The notes beneath the pieces are model-generated. The model saw only the letters and a program-made list of their open reading frames with translations, was not told where the DNA came from and ran no database searches. Below are positions 6,741-15,996 of a stretch of 64,000 nucleotides of DNA, one piece after another (the first letter of the stretch is position 1; each line of letters opens with the position of its first letter). The DNA comes from Patescibacteria group bacterium (GTDB lineage: Bacteria > Patescibacteria > Paceibacteria > UBA9973 > UBA2103). Made by a program: the position numbers and the translations under genes. The stretch is taken from NCBI GenBank assembly GCA_004322365.1, contig SCTS01000006.1, forward strand, positions 124,001 to 188,000, read 5' to 3'.

Positions 6741-6971
6741 ATGGCTCTCATTCACAGTCTCCTTCCAGGAGCACAAGTCATTCTCTCAATCCTCCTTATA
6801 GGAGCAATCCTTCTCCAACAGCGTGGAGCTGGCTTGGGAGGTGCCTTTGGCGACAGTACACAAGAAAGTTTCTACACCAGACGCGGAGCAGAGCTGTTCC
6901 TTTTCCGAAGCTCAATCGTTCTTGCGGTGTTATTTGCTCTCTCGGCACTACTTGCGCTGATTACGGCTTAG
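6741..6971 (+). CDS. secG: Preprotein translocase subunit SecG
   Basis: A 76-residue membrane protein with two helices (about residues 8-27 and 53-75) joined by the conserved cytoplasmic loop LLQQRGAGLGGAFGDS. SecG assists SecYE in export. It is slightly shorter than E. coli SecG, as in many Gram-positive-type SecG proteins. The peptide-binding protein gene follows after 53 nt in the same direction. Confidence 0.93.
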   Translation: MALIHSLLPGAQVILSILLIGAILLQQRGAGLGGAFGDSTQESFYTRRGAELFLFRSSIVLAVLFALSALLALITA

Positions 6972-7024
6972 TAATTCAAAATCGCCCGTCAATATAAGAC
7001 GCGATTCGTTCTCATTCCATACAA

Positions 7025-8773
7025 ATGGCATCACTACGAGCATTTCTTCGTGCATTTCTCAAAAATCGAACAACCCGTTCGCTTCAGAAACTTGAGGCAG
7101 TATCAGTTGTTCTAAAGCCATCTGATTGGTTGGTTATTGGGTTTTTCGGTGTGCTTATGGCCTTCAGTACGGCATCAATGCTCGCCTCCATCTCTTTAGC
7201 GCTCGCCGTTGAAGTACCCGCACGAGGTGGCACCTACACAGAAGGACTTGCTGAGTCACCTCGGTTTATCAACCCATTGTTAGCTATTTCTGATACTGAC
7301 CGAGATCTCACGGTATTAGTATTTTCAGGCTTACTCCGTGCAAAACAAGACGGGTCACTCGCGCCTGACCTAGCGGAGTCATACACAATAAGCGATGACC
7401 AACTAACCTATACATTTACACTAAACGACCGTGCCCGTTTCCATGACGGAACTCCTGTGACTGCCGAAGATGTTGCATTTACTGTAGAGGCAGCAGGAAA
7501 TCCCAATATTAAAAGTCCGCGCCAAGCAGATTGGGAGGGTGTGAGCATAACAGTTGTTAATCCAAAAACAATTTCATTTACACTTAAAAGCCCCTACGCA
7601 CCCTTCTTGGAAAATATGACACTGGGTATTTTGCCAAAACATATCTGGAAAAATGTAACTCCGGAAGAATTTCCATTCAGTACGATAAATGCAAACCCTA
7701 TAGGGTCTGGGCCATATAAAGTGACCGATCTGAAACGCAACAGTTCTGGCATTCCAACTGAATATCGTTTTACTGGCGTTTCGGAAGGCACAAGAATTCC
7801 CTACATACAGCAATTTATTTTCAAAATATATGCAAATGGAGACGACTTGAAAAATGCTCTCAACAAAGGCGAAGTTGATGGAGCTCATTCTATCCTTACA
7901 ACAAACCTTGTTGGTGCACACGCAATAAACGAAGCGGTACTGGGACGAGTGTTTAGTGTATTCTTCAATCAAAGTCAAAATAAGATTTTCGCTGAGACAG
8001 CAGTTAGGAAGGCATTGAACACAGCAGTTGACAAAGACGCTCTAGTGAGTACAGTGCTTCGAGGTCACGGTTCCGTCATCGACGGGCCACTCCCTCCTGA
8101 TTCTATTGGGAATATTGTGAAAGATCAGCGATCTTCCGATACTCGAGTGGCAGAAGCGCAAGCAATTCTTGTAAAAGCTGGTTGGAAAGCTGGGGAAGAC
8201 GGTATTTTTATAAAAACAGTCGGAAGTGGGAAAAAGAAAGAAGTCCAAAGACTTTCCTTCTCGCTTTCAACCTCGAATGTACCTGAATTGAAGCGAACGG
8301 CAGAGCTCGTTGCGGAAGACTGGAAAAAGATTGGTGCTGAAGTAGAATTGAAGTTCTTTGATCAAAATGATTTGAATGTTGGAGTTATTCGTCCACGCAA
8401 ATACGATGCCCTACTGTTCGGTCTAGTTGTGGGGCGAGACTTGGATCTTTTTGCCTTCTGGCACTCAAGTCAGCGTAACGACCCAGGTCTTAATATTGCA
8501 CTCTATGCTAATGTTGAGGCAGACAAGAAGCTCACTGCACTACGCACATTAGCTGACCCTTCGCTTCGACTAGAAAGAGCTCGCTCAATTGCTAAAGACA
8601 TAACCAATGATACCGCTGCCGTTTTCTTATACACACCATACTTCGTGTATGTAACACCAAAAAATCTCGGAGGTATGACATTAGGAACCATTGCAAATCC
8701 GAGTGACCGATTCAACACTGCAGACAATTGGTATCTTAAAACCGAACGAATCTGGCCAATTTTCAGAAAATAA
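7025..8773 (+). CDS. Extracytoplasmic peptide-binding protein (SBP_bac_5)
   Basis: A 582-residue protein with a cytoplasmic stretch, a membrane segment at about residues 36-62, then the family 5 solute-binding fold (YTEGLAESPRFINPLL, FHDGTPVTAEDV, GSGPYKV, ARKALNTAVDKDALV). Members bind peptides or nickel for Opp/Dpp ABC importers. There is no lipobox; the N-terminal helix probably anchors it. No permease or ATPase gene lies nearby, so it either works with a distant transporter or has another binding role. Confidence 0.88.
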   Translation: MASLRAFLRAFLKNRTTRSLQKLEAVSVVLKPSDWLVIGFFGVLMAFSTASMLASISLALAVEVPARGGTYTEGLAESPRFINPLLAISDTDRDLTVLVFSGLLRAKQDGSLAPDLAESYTISDDQLTYTFTLNDRARFHDGTPVTAEDVAFTVEAAGNPNIKSPRQADWEGVSITVVNPKTISFTLKSPYAPFLENMTLGILPKHIWKNVTPEEFPFSTINANPIGSGPYKVTDLKRNSSGIPTEYRFTGVSEGTRIPYIQQFIFKIYANGDDLKNALNKGEVDGAHSILTTNLVGAHAINEAVLGRVFSVFFNQSQNKIFAETAVRKALNTAVDKDALVSTVLRGHGSVIDGPLPPDSIGNIVKDQRSSDTRVAEAQAILVKAGWKAGEDGIFIKTVGSGKKKEVQRLSFSLSTSNVPELKRTAELVAEDWKKIGAEVELKFFDQNDLNVGVIRPRKYDALLFGLVVGRDLDLFAFWHSSQRNDPGLNIALYANVEADKKLTALRTLADPSLRLERARSIAKDITNDTAAVFLYTPYFVYVTPKNLGGMTLGTIANPSDRFNTADNWYLKTERIWPIFRK

Positions 8774-8859
8774 TATCACCGTATTAAAAAAGGAAACACA
8801 AAAATCATCTTCAAAAAAAATTATTTAAAAAATTAAAATAGTAAACACACTTAAAACAC

Positions 8860-10869
8860 ATGAACACTCCATCTAGAGGTCCAAACCCACAGTCAAGAGA
8901 TAGACCGCGCCCTACTCAAAATACTCGTACTGGCCGAGCGCGTCCATTTAATGCACTCCCTGGAAGAGGGATGGGGCAACCCGCACGACCAAGCGCTCCG
9001 ACTTCGGGAAGACAAGGGCCATCACGCGGACCAAGACGGCCTCAAGGTGCTCCAGGTAATGGACCACGCCGGCACGCTCGACCTCGTTCAAATAACCGCC
9101 CAATGCGTGCAACTCCCCCACCAAGAGAGCCTTCAGTTCGCGACATGAACGCAGTCGACCGCGTTGTACTTCCCCCATTAAATGAAGACACGGTTCGCAT
9201 TATGCCAATTGGTGGTGTTGAAGAAGTGGGTCGCAACATGATGATTTTTGAATTGCCACAAGGCATAATTATTTCAGATGTTGGATTTCAATTCGTTTCA
9301 GAAGAGGCAACCCCCGGCGTCGACTACATACTTCCAAACACTCGCTACCTTGAAGAAAACAAAGATCGCATCTTAGGTATTTTCATAACACACGGACACC
9401 TCGACCACATTGGCGGTATTCCCTACATCATTGACCGTATTGGTAATCCACCAATCTATACGCAGTACCTTACGTCCTTGATGATTAAGCGTCGACAGGA
9501 AGAATTTCCACATATTGCCGACATTGATGTTCGAGTCATCGAGCCCGGTGGACGCGTTTCAGTGAGTTTGCCTGGAGGAGATCCAGTCATAGTAAAAACA
9601 TTCCCTGTTACCCATTCCATTCCAGACGCTATGGGCCTTTCAATCCAAACCAAGCACGGAAACATCGTGATTTCTGGGGACTTACGATTGGAACATGAAG
9701 ACGGCATACCAACCCCGAAGGAAGAAAAACACTGGGGTGCGCTCGGAAAAGATAAAAATCTTATATTCATCGCTGACTCTACAAATGCTGAGCGAGATGG
9801 TTTCTCAATTCCTGAATCGCGCGTCTATACAACCCTTGAAGACATCATTAAGTCAGTGAAGGGACGCCTCATCATCGGAACATTCTCGTCCCAGTTTGAG
9901 CGCATGATTCACATCATCAAGGTTTCTGAAAACCTTGGTAAGAAAATAATTACTGAAGGTAGATCTATCAAGACAAACATTGAAATCGCTCAGCGTGCAA
10001 ATATCTTTACCCCAAAGCCAGGCACCATGATTCGTGCTGAAGACATTAATGACTACCCAGCAGACCGTATCGTCATTATTGCTACAGGCTCACAAGGTGA
10101 GGACACCGCAGCTCTGATGCGTATCGCTACAAAAAAACACAAGAACATTGCCTTCACTGATCGCGATACCATAATTCTTTCTTCATCAGTTATTCCTGGT
10201 AATGAAGTACGCGTGCAAAAACTAAAAGACAATCTTCTTCGACACAATGTAAATCTCATCCACTATCGCTCTTCAGATGTTCACTCAACAGGGCACGGAA
10301 ATACAGGCGAACTTGTTTGGATGCGCCAACAAGTGAACCCAGCATTCTTCATGCCAGCCTATGGATTCTTCTCAATGCTCAAATATCATGCCAATGCGCA
10401 GATTGCGAGCGGCTTTCCTAAAGAAAATGTTGTCTTACCTGATAATGGTACCGTTATAGAAATTGAAAACGGAACCACAATGACGGTTCGTAAGGAAAAA
10501 ATTCCATCAAATCCTATGATGGTGGATGGCTTTGCTATTGGCGACATGCAGGAAGTGGTTATACGAGACCGCCAGTCGCTTGCTCAGGACGGAATGTTCG
10601 TCATTATTGCAACGGTAAACCTGCGCACAGGTACCTTAAAGAAATCTCCCGATATTATTTCGCGTGGCTTCGTGTATTTAAGGGAGTCTCAAGGTTTGTT
10701 GTCAGAAACTCGTCTACTCATAAAGAAAACCACAGAAGACCTCGCGGCAGGAATGAACCCCGTCGACCTTGAATACATAAAAGCAAATCTTACTGATACG
10801 GTAGAGCGCTACCTCTTCCAGAAGACCTCAAAGCGTCCAATGGTCATCCCTGTCTTAATTGGAGTTTAA
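8860..10869 (+). CDS. rnj: Ribonuclease J
   Basis: A 669-residue protein. Residues 1 to about 100 form a disordered tail rich in Arg, Pro, Gly and Gln. The metallo-beta-lactamase core follows, with the zinc motif THGHLDHIGG, ISGDLRLEHED, the beta-CASP region (RSSDVHSTGHGN) and a C-terminal domain. RNase J is a 5'-3' exonuclease and endonuclease for mRNA decay and rRNA maturation. The long tail is longer than in Bacillus. The preceding 86 nt are AT-rich with no clear ribosome binding site. Confidence 0.96.
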   Translation: MNTPSRGPNPQSRDRPRPTQNTRTGRARPFNALPGRGMGQPARPSAPTSGRQGPSRGPRRPQGAPGNGPRRHARPRSNNRPMRATPPPREPSVRDMNAVDRVVLPPLNEDTVRIMPIGGVEEVGRNMMIFELPQGIIISDVGFQFVSEEATPGVDYILPNTRYLEENKDRILGIFITHGHLDHIGGIPYIIDRIGNPPIYTQYLTSLMIKRRQEEFPHIADIDVRVIEPGGRVSVSLPGGDPVIVKTFPVTHSIPDAMGLSIQTKHGNIVISGDLRLEHEDGIPTPKEEKHWGALGKDKNLIFIADSTNAERDGFSIPESRVYTTLEDIIKSVKGRLIIGTFSSQFERMIHIIKVSENLGKKIITEGRSIKTNIEIAQRANIFTPKPGTMIRAEDINDYPADRIVIIATGSQGEDTAALMRIATKKHKNIAFTDRDTIILSSSVIPGNEVRVQKLKDNLLRHNVNLIHYRSSDVHSTGHGNTGELVWMRQQVNPAFFMPAYGFFSMLKYHANAQIASGFPKENVVLPDNGTVIEIENGTTMTVRKEKIPSNPMMVDGFAIGDMQEVVIRDRQSLAQDGMFVIIATVNLRTGTLKKSPDIISRGFVYLRESQGLLSETRLLIKKTTEDLAAGMNPVDLEYIKANLTDTVERYLFQKTSKRPMVIPVLIGV

Positions 10870-10873
10870 CTAT

Positions 10874-11047
10874 ATGCCCTGGGGATTAGAAGGGATAAAG
10901 TATTGCGTAAATCATCCCGATAAACTCCCTTCTCATAAGGTTCTGTATAAAGGGTCAATCACCTATGTGTGCGTGTATTGCTCAGGATATAAATGGCCTG
11001 AAGGAGCAGAGATTATAGAGCTCAAACGCAAAAAATATCCCAAATAA
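10874..11047 (+). CDS. 57-residue zinc-ribbon-like protein
   Basis: Begins at ATG 10874, four nt after the RNase J stop, with GGAG at 10861-10864 at good spacing. The product has CVNHPDK early and YVCVYC (CxxC) later, a likely four-ligand zinc site made of Cys, His and two Cys, and a basic tail. No named family recognised. Close linkage to rnj and a strong terminator after it suggest co-transcription with RNase J, perhaps an RNA-related helper. Confidence 0.7.
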   Translation: MPWGLEGIKYCVNHPDKLPSHKVLYKGSITYVCVYCSGYKWPEGAEIIELKRKKYPK

Positions 11048-11077
11048 CCCTCCTATCTGACAGACAAACACTTTTTT

Positions 11078-11107
11078 GTGCTAAACCCGGGTTTAGCACA
11101 TTTTTAT
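11078..11107 (+). terminator. Terminator of the rnj unit
   Basis: A 22-nt perfect palindrome (GTGCTAAACCC and its complement, 11078-11099) followed by ATTTTTATT; T residues also precede it, so it may serve both strands. Confidence 0.88.
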
Positions 11108-11175
11108 TACCCACTACCCAGACCTTAAAGCGAGAGTACATTCCGGGGGCATATCTCACGAGGTATACTCCGTGG

Positions 11176-12333
11176 ATGAAATATCTTTCGGGTAATGCCA
11201 TACACCTCGGCAACTTCCTTCGTGCGATGGGCGTGTATCTCCCCTATCTTGTTTACTCCACTTTTCTTGCGACCTACATCCCTGAATCTGCTGTCGGACT
11301 AGTGTTTTCTACCGGGTCAATTCTTGCAGGCATTGCAGTTTTGGCGACTCCTCATTTATTTAGAACATTCCGAACACATCGAGTGCTCATCGCTTCAGCA
11401 TGCTTATCTGCGTTTGCACTTATTGGCCTCTCCTTCAAGCTTCCAACCCCTATCGTTCTTGGGCTATTTATGATCGCGTGGGTTTCAGGTTGGATAGTAG
11501 CACTTGCACTTGATGTCATTTTGGAAAAGATTGTCGGTACCAATGAAAAGGATACTGGCTCATCGCGCGCGATATTTTTAACCGCAAGCAATATTGCGGT
11601 AGCAATAGCGTCACTCATCATTGCAGGGGCACTAACCAACGGTGACTACTGGCGTATATTCATCATCGGGGCAGGAGCATTCCTAGCATGTGCATATATT
11701 TCATCTAGATTCTTTTCAAGCATCACCCATGTAGAGCAAGCAAATGTAAAAGTAAAAGATGCCGTTGCATTAATACTAAAAAACTCATCACTTACTGCAG
11801 TCATGGGTGCACATGTACTACTCCAATTTCTATTCGTATGGAGCAATATTTACATCCCCCTCTACTTACATAACCACGCCGGACTTTCTTGGGCAGTTAT
11901 CGGAATAATAATTGCACTCTCCTCATTACCCTATATTTTTCTACAGGTTCCTATAGGATATCTAGCTGACAAAAAATTTGGCGAGAAGGAGTTCATCATT
12001 GGAGGATTTGTAATAGCTGGAGTCAGCTTCCTTGGGCTGTCATTAGCTAACGGCGCAGGACTTATTGTGCTCGCACTTCTAGTAATAAGCATACACATCG
12101 GCGGGGCACTACTTGAAATCGCAACCGAAACATACTTCTTCAAAAAAGTTGAAGCAAAAGACAGCGAGCTCATCAGTGTTTTTCGTGCACTTCGGCAAGG
12201 TGCCACAATTGTCGGTCCTGTTCTTGGAAGTATTATGCTTTTCTATACCCCATTCGAATATGCGTTCGCCGTCTTTGGTGCAGTAATTCTACTCGGTGTT
12301 CCACTCTCGTTTCGTATCAAAGACACCCTCTAG
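11176..12333 (+). CDS. MFS transporter
   Basis: A 385-residue protein with about 11-12 membrane helices and MFS features, including the GYLADKKFGEKEF loop between helices in the second half. Substrate unknown; the family includes drug and metabolite exporters. It stands alone on the plus strand and ends by a four-nt convergent overlap with the MutY-like gene. Start ATG 11176 has no clear ribosome binding site. Confidence 0.85.
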   Translation: MKYLSGNAIHLGNFLRAMGVYLPYLVYSTFLATYIPESAVGLVFSTGSILAGIAVLATPHLFRTFRTHRVLIASACLSAFALIGLSFKLPTPIVLGLFMIAWVSGWIVALALDVILEKIVGTNEKDTGSSRAIFLTASNIAVAIASLIIAGALTNGDYWRIFIIGAGAFLACAYISSRFFSSITHVEQANVKVKDAVALILKNSSLTAVMGAHVLLQFLFVWSNIYIPLYLHNHAGLSWAVIGIIIALSSLPYIFLQVPIGYLADKKFGEKEFIIGGFVIAGVSFLGLSLANGAGLIVLALLVISIHIGGALLEIATETYFFKKVEAKDSELISVFRALRQGATIVGPVLGSIMLFYTPFEYAFAVFGAVILLGVPLSFRIKDTL

Positions 12334-13154
12334 GGTAACTGTGCTGTATTTTTTTGAATGACAATTAATCCTTCTTCTGAAAGAGCAGTTATTTGTTTTT
12401 CTATTCTCTCCTCCGAAAAATCAAGTTCTTTGAAAAGTACCGACAAAGATTTTGCACCCGAGACAAGTGCACGGAGTAGTGCCCCACGAACTTCCCTATT
12501 AGAACCCTTGAAAGATTTCTGCTTCGTATGATGTGTACTTTTTCGTGATGGATTCAGGGTGGTTTTCTTTAAATAACTCCCGTAATCCATTAAAGCGGAG
12601 TACCATCCTCGTGTGTTTTTTGTATCTAAAGTCACCTCTACATATGGAAGTAGCTTTTTATCAGATATACCTTCCTGGTTTGGAAAAAAATGATGGAGAA
12701 AAACACTACGGACATTAGTTTCAATTAGCACTTCTGGTTCATTCCACGCAAATACGCGAACCGCTTTTGCTGTGTAATCACCAATGCCAGGGAGTGAAGT
12801 AAGGTCGGCGTAAGACTTTGGAATCTTGCCTTCATAATTGAGCATGATAGCTTTCGCGGCCTCATGGAGCATCTTTGCCCTGCGATTGTAACCTAAGCCC
12901 TGCCATTCCCGCAGTACTTCACCAAGAGATGCCTCAGCAAGCACTTGTAGTGTTTTAAATCTTTTTAAAAATGACCTGTACTTTGGAATAACTCTATCAA
13001 CTTGTGTCTGCTGAAGCATTATTTCAGAAACAAGAATCCGATACGGATTTTTGGTTTTTCGCCACGGCAAAGTATGTCTTCCATTACTCCTGAAAAAAGA
13101 ATAAACATCCTTCTGAAAGACACTAAAAGATTTCGCTTGGACCGGAACAGGCAT
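12330..13154 (-). CDS. MutY/HhH-GPD family DNA glycosylase without Fe-S cluster
   Basis: A 274-residue protein with the MutY signature LPWRKTKNPYRILVSEIMLQQTQVDRV, containing the catalytic Glu, and the HhH hairpin LPGIGDYTAKAV. At the position of the MutY catalytic Asp (usually DGNVKRV) it has ETNVRSV, a Glu. The four Cys ligands expected after MDYGS are absent, replaced by a basic linker, and a winged-helix-like tail follows. It probably removes mispaired or damaged bases, but exact substrate is uncertain. Confidence 0.85.
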   Translation of the reverse strand: MPVPVQAKSFSVFQKDVYSFFRSNGRHTLPWRKTKNPYRILVSEIMLQQTQVDRVIPKYRSFLKRFKTLQVLAEASLGEVLREWQGLGYNRRAKMLHEAAKAIMLNYEGKIPKSYADLTSLPGIGDYTAKAVRVFAWNEPEVLIETNVRSVFLHHFFPNQEGISDKKLLPYVEVTLDTKNTRGWYSALMDYGSYLKKTTLNPSRKSTHHTKQKSFKGSNREVRGALLRALVSGAKSLSVLFKELDFSEERIEKQITALSEEGLIVIQKNTAQLP

Positions 13155-13213
13155 ACACTCAATTGTATATAAAAATCCCCGAAGTGTGCCCGAGGAATTG
13201 AAAGATACTCAAT

Positions 13214-13468
13214 TTATGGATCTCTATACCTTAAAAAATGAGCACCGAGTCCTACGAGTGCGCCACCAATACCCCCAATCACCGCACCTAGCGCAGGTTG
13301 ACCAATAAAGAGCCCTGCACTCCCTCCAATAACTACACCAAGCCCAGTTGCAAAACCAATCTCAGCTAAGAAGCTCGTCAAGCCTGCTGTACGATTACCA
13401 GAAATTACTCTAGAAACCCGAGGCGCTACTTGAGATTCTAACCCTTCTCGTTGTCGCGTCTCTGCCAT
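13214..13468 (-). CDS. Small glycine-zipper membrane protein
   Basis: 84 residues: a polar basic N-terminus followed by two hydrophobic stretches with glycine-zipper spacing (GFATGLGVVIGGSAGLFIG and GAVIGGIGGALVGLGAHF). Such proteins often insert in membranes as helical hairpins. No function known. It stands between the two DNA glycosylase genes on the same strand. Confidence 0.65.
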   Translation of the reverse strand: MAETRQREGLESQVAPRVSRVISGNRTAGLTSFLAEIGFATGLGVVIGGSAGLFIGQPALGAVIGGIGGALVGLGAHFLRYRDP

Positions 13469-13509
13469 AATTTTATTCTACAATTTCAAACCAAGCGGTC
13501 AAGCACTAC

Positions 13510-14175
13510 TCACGCCCTTGTCTTTGTCCATCTTTTGTTAGCTTCAGGCCACAGCTTCGTCAACGGATGCTCGCTACACTCATGAGGTCTTGCAGGGCAG
13601 ACATAACGCCCATAGAGTACCAAGCCATTATTTACATACTTCCAATCTTTTTTTGGAATAAGCTCTTCGAGTTCTTTTGAAATCTTTTTGAGATCATTCG
13701 AATCTACCAAGTCAAAGCGCTTTGCAAAACGCTTCACATGAGTATCGGTAGGAATCCCTTCAGATACACCGTGAAGCTCATTCAAGATTACATGCGCAGT
13801 TTTGTATCCTACTCCTGGAAGAGTGACGAGCTCTTTTTCTGTTTTCGGCACTCTACTGCCATATTCAGTTACTACTTTCTTTGCGCTTTCAATAATATGT
13901 CGTGCCTTATTTCTAAAAAACGTAACAGAAGAAATTTCTTTCTCAAATACTCTGGGGTTTGCGTGCGCAAAGTCAGAGGCAGTTTTATATTCCTTAAACA
14001 GTGGAGCAGTCACCCTATTTACCACTTTGTCGGTACACTGCGCCGACATCACTACTGCCACAAGAAATTGAAATGGCGTTTTATGCACAAGTTCACTCTT
14101 GGGTTCTGGATATGTCTTCTTCAAGTAGGCAACTATTTTTTTCGCCCGAGTATGGCGCGTGGAGACTTTAGGCAT
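13510..14175 (-). CDS. nth: Endonuclease III (Nth) with a degenerate Fe-S site
   Basis: From ATG 14173-14175 the product has 221 residues. It has the HhH motif LPGVGYKTAHV with the catalytic Lys, and the catalytic Asp in IPTDTHVKRF. Of the four cluster cysteines (C-X6-C-X2-C-X5-C) only two remain (VCPARPHEC); the others are His and Trp. Nth removes oxidised pyrimidines and cuts the abasic site. The start overlaps the end of the peroxiredoxin gene by eight nt; an upstream ATG at 14196 is less likely. Confidence 0.93.
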   Translation of the reverse strand: MPKVSTRHTRAKKIVAYLKKTYPEPKSELVHKTPFQFLVAVVMSAQCTDKVVNRVTAPLFKEYKTASDFAHANPRVFEKEISSVTFFRNKARHIIESAKKVVTEYGSRVPKTEKELVTLPGVGYKTAHVILNELHGVSEGIPTDTHVKRFAKRFDLVDSNDLKKISKELEELIPKKDWKYVNNGLVLYGRYVCPARPHECSEHPLTKLWPEANKRWTKTRA

Positions 14176-14635
14176 TAAAGGATTGGAGATCGGCAAGTAC
14201 TTCTTCGGCGTGAACTTCAGGTTTTACATTCTCGTATATTTTCTTAATCACACCATTCGGGTCTATAAGAAATGAGGTGCGCTTCGTGCCCATGTAGGTG
14301 CGTCCCATCATTTTCTTCTCTCCCCATACGCCGTACTTTCCCACAACTTCTTTTTGCTCGTCAGCAAGAAGTGAAAACGGCAACTGATATTCATCCGCAA
14401 ATTTCTTATGACTTTTAACTGAATCAACAGAAATACCGAACACCCGCGCATGGACTCCTTCAAACCGCGGGAAAGCGTCACGTATCATACAGGCCTCCTT
14501 GGTGCACCCTGGTGTGTTGTCTTTAGGATAAAAGTACAAAAGAACCCAGCGCCCACGGTAATCCGAGAGCATATGATTCTTTCCATCCTGATCAGCGAGT
14601 GTGAAATCAGGTGCAATTTCACCAAGTGAGAGCAT
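14168..14635 (-). CDS. bcp: Thiol peroxidase of the Bcp/PrxQ type
   Basis: 155 residues, normal family length. YFYPKDNTPGCTKEACMIRD carries the peroxidatic Cys and, five residues on, the resolving Cys typical of PrxQ. It reduces hydrogen peroxide and organic peroxides using thioredoxin. It overlaps nth downstream, a sensible pairing of peroxide removal with oxidative DNA repair. Confidence 0.95.
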   Translation of the reverse strand: MLSLGEIAPDFTLADQDGKNHMLSDYRGRWVLLYFYPKDNTPGCTKEACMIRDAFPRFEGVHARVFGISVDSVKSHKKFADEYQLPFSLLADEQKEVVGKYGVWGEKKMMGRTYMGTKRTSFLIDPNGVIKKIYENVKPEVHAEEVLADLQSFNA

Positions 14636-14638
14636 ACA

Positions 14639-14761
14639 TTAGTTAAATGGGGGTGCTTTTTTGGGATTATTCTTTAAGTCCTCTCCTATTTCTCTTCCTC
14701 TCCTTGCTAAGTCTCCTTCGCCAAAAAGCTTTTCAAGTAGACGTTTTGTTCCCTCAAACAT
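14639..14761 (-). CDS. 40-residue hypothetical protein
   Basis: ATG at 14759-14761, TAA at 14639-14641. The product begins MFEGTKRLLEKLFGEGDLAR and is charged and probably helical. It lies directly upstream of bcp on the same strand, only three nt apart, so it may be co-transcribed. No family recognised. Confidence 0.5.
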   Translation of the reverse strand: MFEGTKRLLEKLFGEGDLARRGREIGEDLKNNPKKAPPFN

Positions 14762-14812
14762 AATTGATAGAAATTAATGAATATTCGGTAATTATACCAC
14801 AATGTCAATTTC

Positions 14813-15961
14813 TTACCCTTTCATCTTGACCTGTGCGTCTCGCCAAAGACTCGCTACAACAGCGCCCATGGAGGCAAAGAACAGAACCAAAATCGCTACC
14901 CAACCAAGAACAGGAACGAACGGCAATGCAAACACAACAATAGTGCCGAAGAGTGTCCACTTCCAATCAACCTGCACATCCTTCTGAATTAACTTTGAGA
15001 GAAGGGCTCCAGTTGTAATACACATGAAAACACCCGCAACGAGGAGTGCAAACAAGTACAACGCAAGAAGTATAAAGCCGACATACATGCCAACTACACT
15101 CAGAAGCAAAAGAATGACAGCTACAGGGGTAGCGATTGTCGCAACGAAACCGACACCGAGCATTTGCCAAAACTTTTGGATAGTTTGTGTAGATAGAGTG
15201 AGTGAGGCGTTTTTGAATGCGTAGACAATCACAAGCGCGACAGAAAGAATTCCTACAAACTTAACGAGCATCATGATGCTTACAAAGGCAAGAATCCCTG
15301 CAACTATGTTCTTATCGTTAGAAGATCCGCCATCTTCTTTTGTAAACACAACTTCGCCCCCCAGCTTTGCCCCTTCGGCTATCGTTGCGTCAATTGGAGC
15401 AGAATATGCAAGCGAAGATCGAAAATCTGCTTTTCCTTCAAAAGAAACCGAGTCTGATGTCTTTATGGAAGCTGGTCCCATGACGATGCCATTCACCACC
15501 ACGCTTTCCGCATGTACTTGCAAGCTCCCTTCTACAGCGCCTTGCATGTCAACAGTTCCTCCAAAAATAATGACATCCCCGCCAATAGTTGCTGACGGAA
15601 GAATGGTTACAGTGCCCCCAAATACAAAAAGGTCTCCACCAACAGATTTTGCAACCGTTACATCCCCTCCTGCTACCCGAACATCTCCCCCTACAGAATC
15701 AAGGATATTAACGCTACCTCCCGTAAGCATAAGATCACCTATGACTGGAGCATTTACCGTAATCTTTCCTCCAGCACCGAGCAAATCTTTCTCCGCCGTA
15801 GAGGATACATATACCTCTTGTCCAGCAAGATAAGCGTTTTCTGAAAGAGTTTGTGAGACAGTAACAGTCTTACCTACCTGTGTTTGTGCTGCATGCACAA
15901 CACTAAGAGGAATCACCAAAACTACTAATGCCAGAAAAGCTAAAAATGAGAGTTTTTTCAT
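14813..15961 (-). CDS. Exported bactofilin-like protein with membrane domain
   Basis: 382 residues: a signal peptide ending VVHAAQ, then a repetitive beta-solenoid (residues about 40-190) with repeated VGGDV/FGGTV units as in polymer-forming bactofilins, then four membrane helices (residues about 215-375). The solenoid is predicted to be outside the cell. It could form a surface scaffold. A -10 box TATAAT at 15971-15976 lies nine nt before the ATG. Confidence 0.8.
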   Translation of the reverse strand: MKKLSFLAFLALVVLVIPLSVVHAAQTQVGKTVTVSQTLSENAYLAGQEVYVSSTAEKDLLGAGGKITVNAPVIGDLMLTGGSVNILDSVGGDVRVAGGDVTVAKSVGGDLFVFGGTVTILPSATIGGDVIIFGGTVDMQGAVEGSLQVHAESVVVNGIVMGPASIKTSDSVSFEGKADFRSSLAYSAPIDATIAEGAKLGGEVVFTKEDGGSSNDKNIVAGILAFVSIMMLVKFVGILSVALVIVYAFKNASLTLSTQTIQKFWQMLGVGFVATIATPVAVILLLLSVVGMYVGFILLALYLFALLVAGVFMCITTGALLSKLIQKDVQVDWKWTLFGTIVVFALPFVPVLGWVAILVLFFASMGAVVASLWRDAQVKMKG

Positions 15962-15970
15962 ATACTCTGC

Positions 15971-15989
15971 ATTATACTCCTGTTAGAAT
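15971..15989. promoter_or_regulatory. Divergent -10 boxes for the bactofilin-like gene and msrB
   Basis: TATAAT on the minus strand at 15971-15976 lies nine nt from its ATG. TAGAAT on the plus strand at 15984-15989 lies seven nt before the msrB ATG. The whole space between the two start codons is 35 nt, so both mRNAs must have almost no leader. Confidence 0.6.
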
Positions 15990-15996
15990 ATAGGCA

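Noticed and set aside
15273..15833. Plus-strand open frame of 186 codons
   Set aside because: Antisense shadow of the repetitive bactofilin-like gene; Pro/Thr/Ser composition follows from the opposite-strand repeats.
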